In this document: positions 5,211 through 6,040 of the stretch, piece after piece
How positions within the stretch are numbered: the stretch's first letter is position 1
How the letters are laid out: every line of letters begins with the position of its first letter
From: Gammaproteobacteria bacterium
GTDB taxonomy: Bacteria; Pseudomonadota; Gammaproteobacteria; Xanthomonadales; Xanthomonadaceae
Reading direction: 5' to 3'
Length of the DNA stretch: 6,040 nucleotides
Assembly (NCBI GenBank): GCA_030431185.1
Contig: JAUIJO010000186.1
Coordinates: forward strand, 1 to 6,040
Notes under the pieces: generated by a model
Databases searched by the model: none
What the model was told of the DNA's origin: nothing
The model's input: the letters and a program-made list of their open reading frames with translations, nothing else
Position numbers and translations under genes: made by a program

Positions 5211-5879
5211 ATGAACAACGACATCCCCGTTTTGACCATCGACGGCCCCTCCGGATCCGGGAAGGGCACCATCAGCCGGCTGGTGGCCCAGCGGCTGGGC
5301 TGGAACTACCTTGATTCCGGCGCCCTGTACCGCGCCGTGGGCCTCGCGGCGGCCTGGGCGGACATCGATCTCGACGACCACGGCGCCCTCGTGCGCTGCA
5401 CCTTCGACACCCGGATCGGTTTCCGCGACGACGGCGACGAGTTGCGGGTGCTGGTCAACGAGCTGGATGCGACCGACGAGCTGCGCACGGAGACCGCCGG
5501 CGCGGCGGCTTCGGCGATCGCCGCGATCCCGGAGGTCAGGGCGGCGCTGAAGGACCGCCAGCGCGACTTCCGGCAACCCCCCGGCCTGGTGGCGGACGGC
5601 CGCGACATGGGCACCGTGATCTTCCCGGACGCCCCGTTCAAGGTGTTCCTGACCGCCAGCGCCGACGAGCGGGCGCAAAGGCGCTATAAGCAGTTGAATG
5701 ACAAGGGGGTTTCGGTTACATTGGACGGTCTGCTGCGGGAGATTCTCGCCCGTGACGCCCGCGACGCCCAGCGCGCGGTGGCTCCGCTGAGGCCGGCCGA
5801 AGACGCCGTCCGCATCGATACCACCGGCCTGTCCATCGGGGAAGTCGTCGGGCAGGTGCTGGCGCTGGTGTCCCGCTGA
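5211..5879 (+). CDS. cmk: Cytidylate kinase (CMP/dCMP kinase)
   Basis: A 222-residue cytoplasmic enzyme that phosphorylates CMP and dCMP with ATP for nucleotide recycling. The P-loop GPSGSGKGT is at residues 12-20 with Lys18, followed by the CMP-binding segment YLDSGALYRAVG (33-44, with Asp35, Ser36 and Arg41). Then come GLVADGRDMGTVIFPDAPFKVFLTAS (125-150) with Arg131, the lid arginine region ERAQRRYKQL, LARDARDAQRAVAPL with Arg181 and Asp185, and the closing DAVRIDTTGLS. All expected motifs and a normal length indicate an active enzyme. The frame is open further upstream to a GTG at 5142, but ATG 5211 gives the standard start a few residues before the P-loop strand. No ribosome binding site precedes it. 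The gene is divergent from rpmJ; in related genomes rpsA usually follows, and its start must lie beyond the right edge. Confidence 0.96.
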   Translation: MNNDIPVLTIDGPSGSGKGTISRLVAQRLGWNYLDSGALYRAVGLAAAWADIDLDDHGALVRCTFDTRIGFRDDGDELRVLVNELDATDELRTETAGAAASAIAAIPEVRAALKDRQRDFRQPPGLVADGRDMGTVIFPDAPFKVFLTASADERAQRRYKQLNDKGVSVTLDGLLREILARDARDAQRAVAPLRPAEDAVRIDTTGLSIGEVVGQVLALVSR

Positions 5880-5880
5880 G

Positions 5881-5900
5881 GGGTGCCAGGACGGCATCCC
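5881..5900 (+). repeat. Hairpin directly after cmk
   Basis: GGGTGCC (5881-5887) pairs with GGCA (5893-5896) and CCC (5898-5900), with T5897 bulged and a 5-nt loop, starting right after the cmk stop. There is no T-run, so it is more likely a processing or stability element, or part of the leader of the next gene, than a terminator. The decamer ATCCCGCGGC at 5896-5905 recurs at 5926-5935. Confidence 0.3.
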
Positions 5901-5952
5901 GCGGCAGTGAACGAGCCCCGTCGCAATCCCGCGGCGGATCAATCCATGCACG

Positions 5953-6029
5953 TGGCGTAGTGGTATCGCGCCATATCTCAACGGGTGGGCCGGCGGCATC
6001 GAGTGCCTTGTCAAGCACGCTACCGGCCC
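5953..6029 (+). promoter_or_regulatory. Structured non-coding region downstream of cmk, candidate rpsA leader
   Basis: Two inverted repeats follow each other. TGGCG (5953-5957) pairs with CGCCA (5969-5973) around 11 nt. GGGCCGG (5987-5993) pairs perfectly with CCGGCCC (6023-6029), and inside it GTGC (6003-6006) pairs with GCAC (6015-6018). No start codon with a ribosome binding site and no convincing protein is visible from 5880 to the edge. In gammaproteobacteria cmk is normally followed by rpsA (ribosomal protein S1), whose mRNA leader is structured and used for autoregulation in E. coli. Assigning this region to such a leader is inference, since rpsA itself is not in the window. Confidence 0.4.
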
Positions 6030-6040
6030 GTGTGTTCAAC

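Noticed and set aside
5130..6014. 294-codon open frame on the minus strand opposite cmk
   Set aside because: Antisense to a fully conserved cytidylate kinase and with biased, low-complexity composition.
5955..6040. tRNA-like elements: a D-arm-like TAGTGGTA and a T-loop-like GTTCAAC at the right edge
   Set aside because: The two are about 70 bases apart, too far even for a long-variable-arm tRNA, and no acceptor stem or anticodon arm can be drawn.
1..6040. Defence island, CRISPR array, insertion sequence or prophage
   Set aside because: I saw no regularly spaced direct repeats, transposase, integrase, nuclease or toxin-antitoxin pair. All identifiable genes are housekeeping, metabolic or simple regulatory genes.

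Overview
This is a very GC-rich window with compact, ordinary bacterial chromosomal genes. The best fit is a gammaproteobacterium of the Xanthomonadaceae/Lysobacteraceae type (Lysobacter, Luteimonas or a relative). The clues are a 41-residue type-B ribosomal protein L36 gene standing alone, a cytidylate kinase gene (cmk) divergent from it, and a putrescine pathway that uses agmatine deiminase plus N-carbamoylputrescine amidase. The genus assignment is inference from recalled families; no search was run.

Layout, left to right. Positions 1-38 hold the first codons of a minus-strand gene that runs off the left edge. Positions 39-166 are non-coding with one strong hairpin. On the minus strand follow an alpha/beta hydrolase (167-1093) and, upstream of it, a TetR-family repressor (1127-1741). 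The next minus-strand block is read from right to left: a small exported protein of unknown function (4400-4732), agmatine deiminase aguA (3358-4392), N-carbamoylputrescine amidase aguB (2368-3252) and a GNAT acetyltransferase (1796-2353). Then come minus-strand rpmJ (L36, 4940-5065) with its own promoter and terminator, and plus-strand cmk (5211-5879). The last 160 bases contain no gene but have strong inverted repeats, in the place where rpsA usually follows cmk.

How the genes work together. AguA converts agmatine to N-carbamoylputrescine and AguB converts that to putrescine, so the middle block is the two-step agmatine-to-putrescine route. The acetyltransferase directly behind aguB and the exported protein directly before aguA are probably co-transcribed with it. 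The TetR and hydrolase genes look like a small self-regulated unit. The same 19-base motif (16 of 19 identical) lies over the tetR promoter and over the 5' end of the hydrolase gene, which makes it a good candidate for the repressor's operator.

I see no CRISPR array, mobile element, phage or defence system, or tRNA/rRNA gene. The most interesting signals are regulatory: the paired operator, three genes whose -10-like hexamer ends exactly 6 nt before the start codon (possible leaderless mRNAs), an AT-rich patch inside aguA, and structured RNA after cmk.
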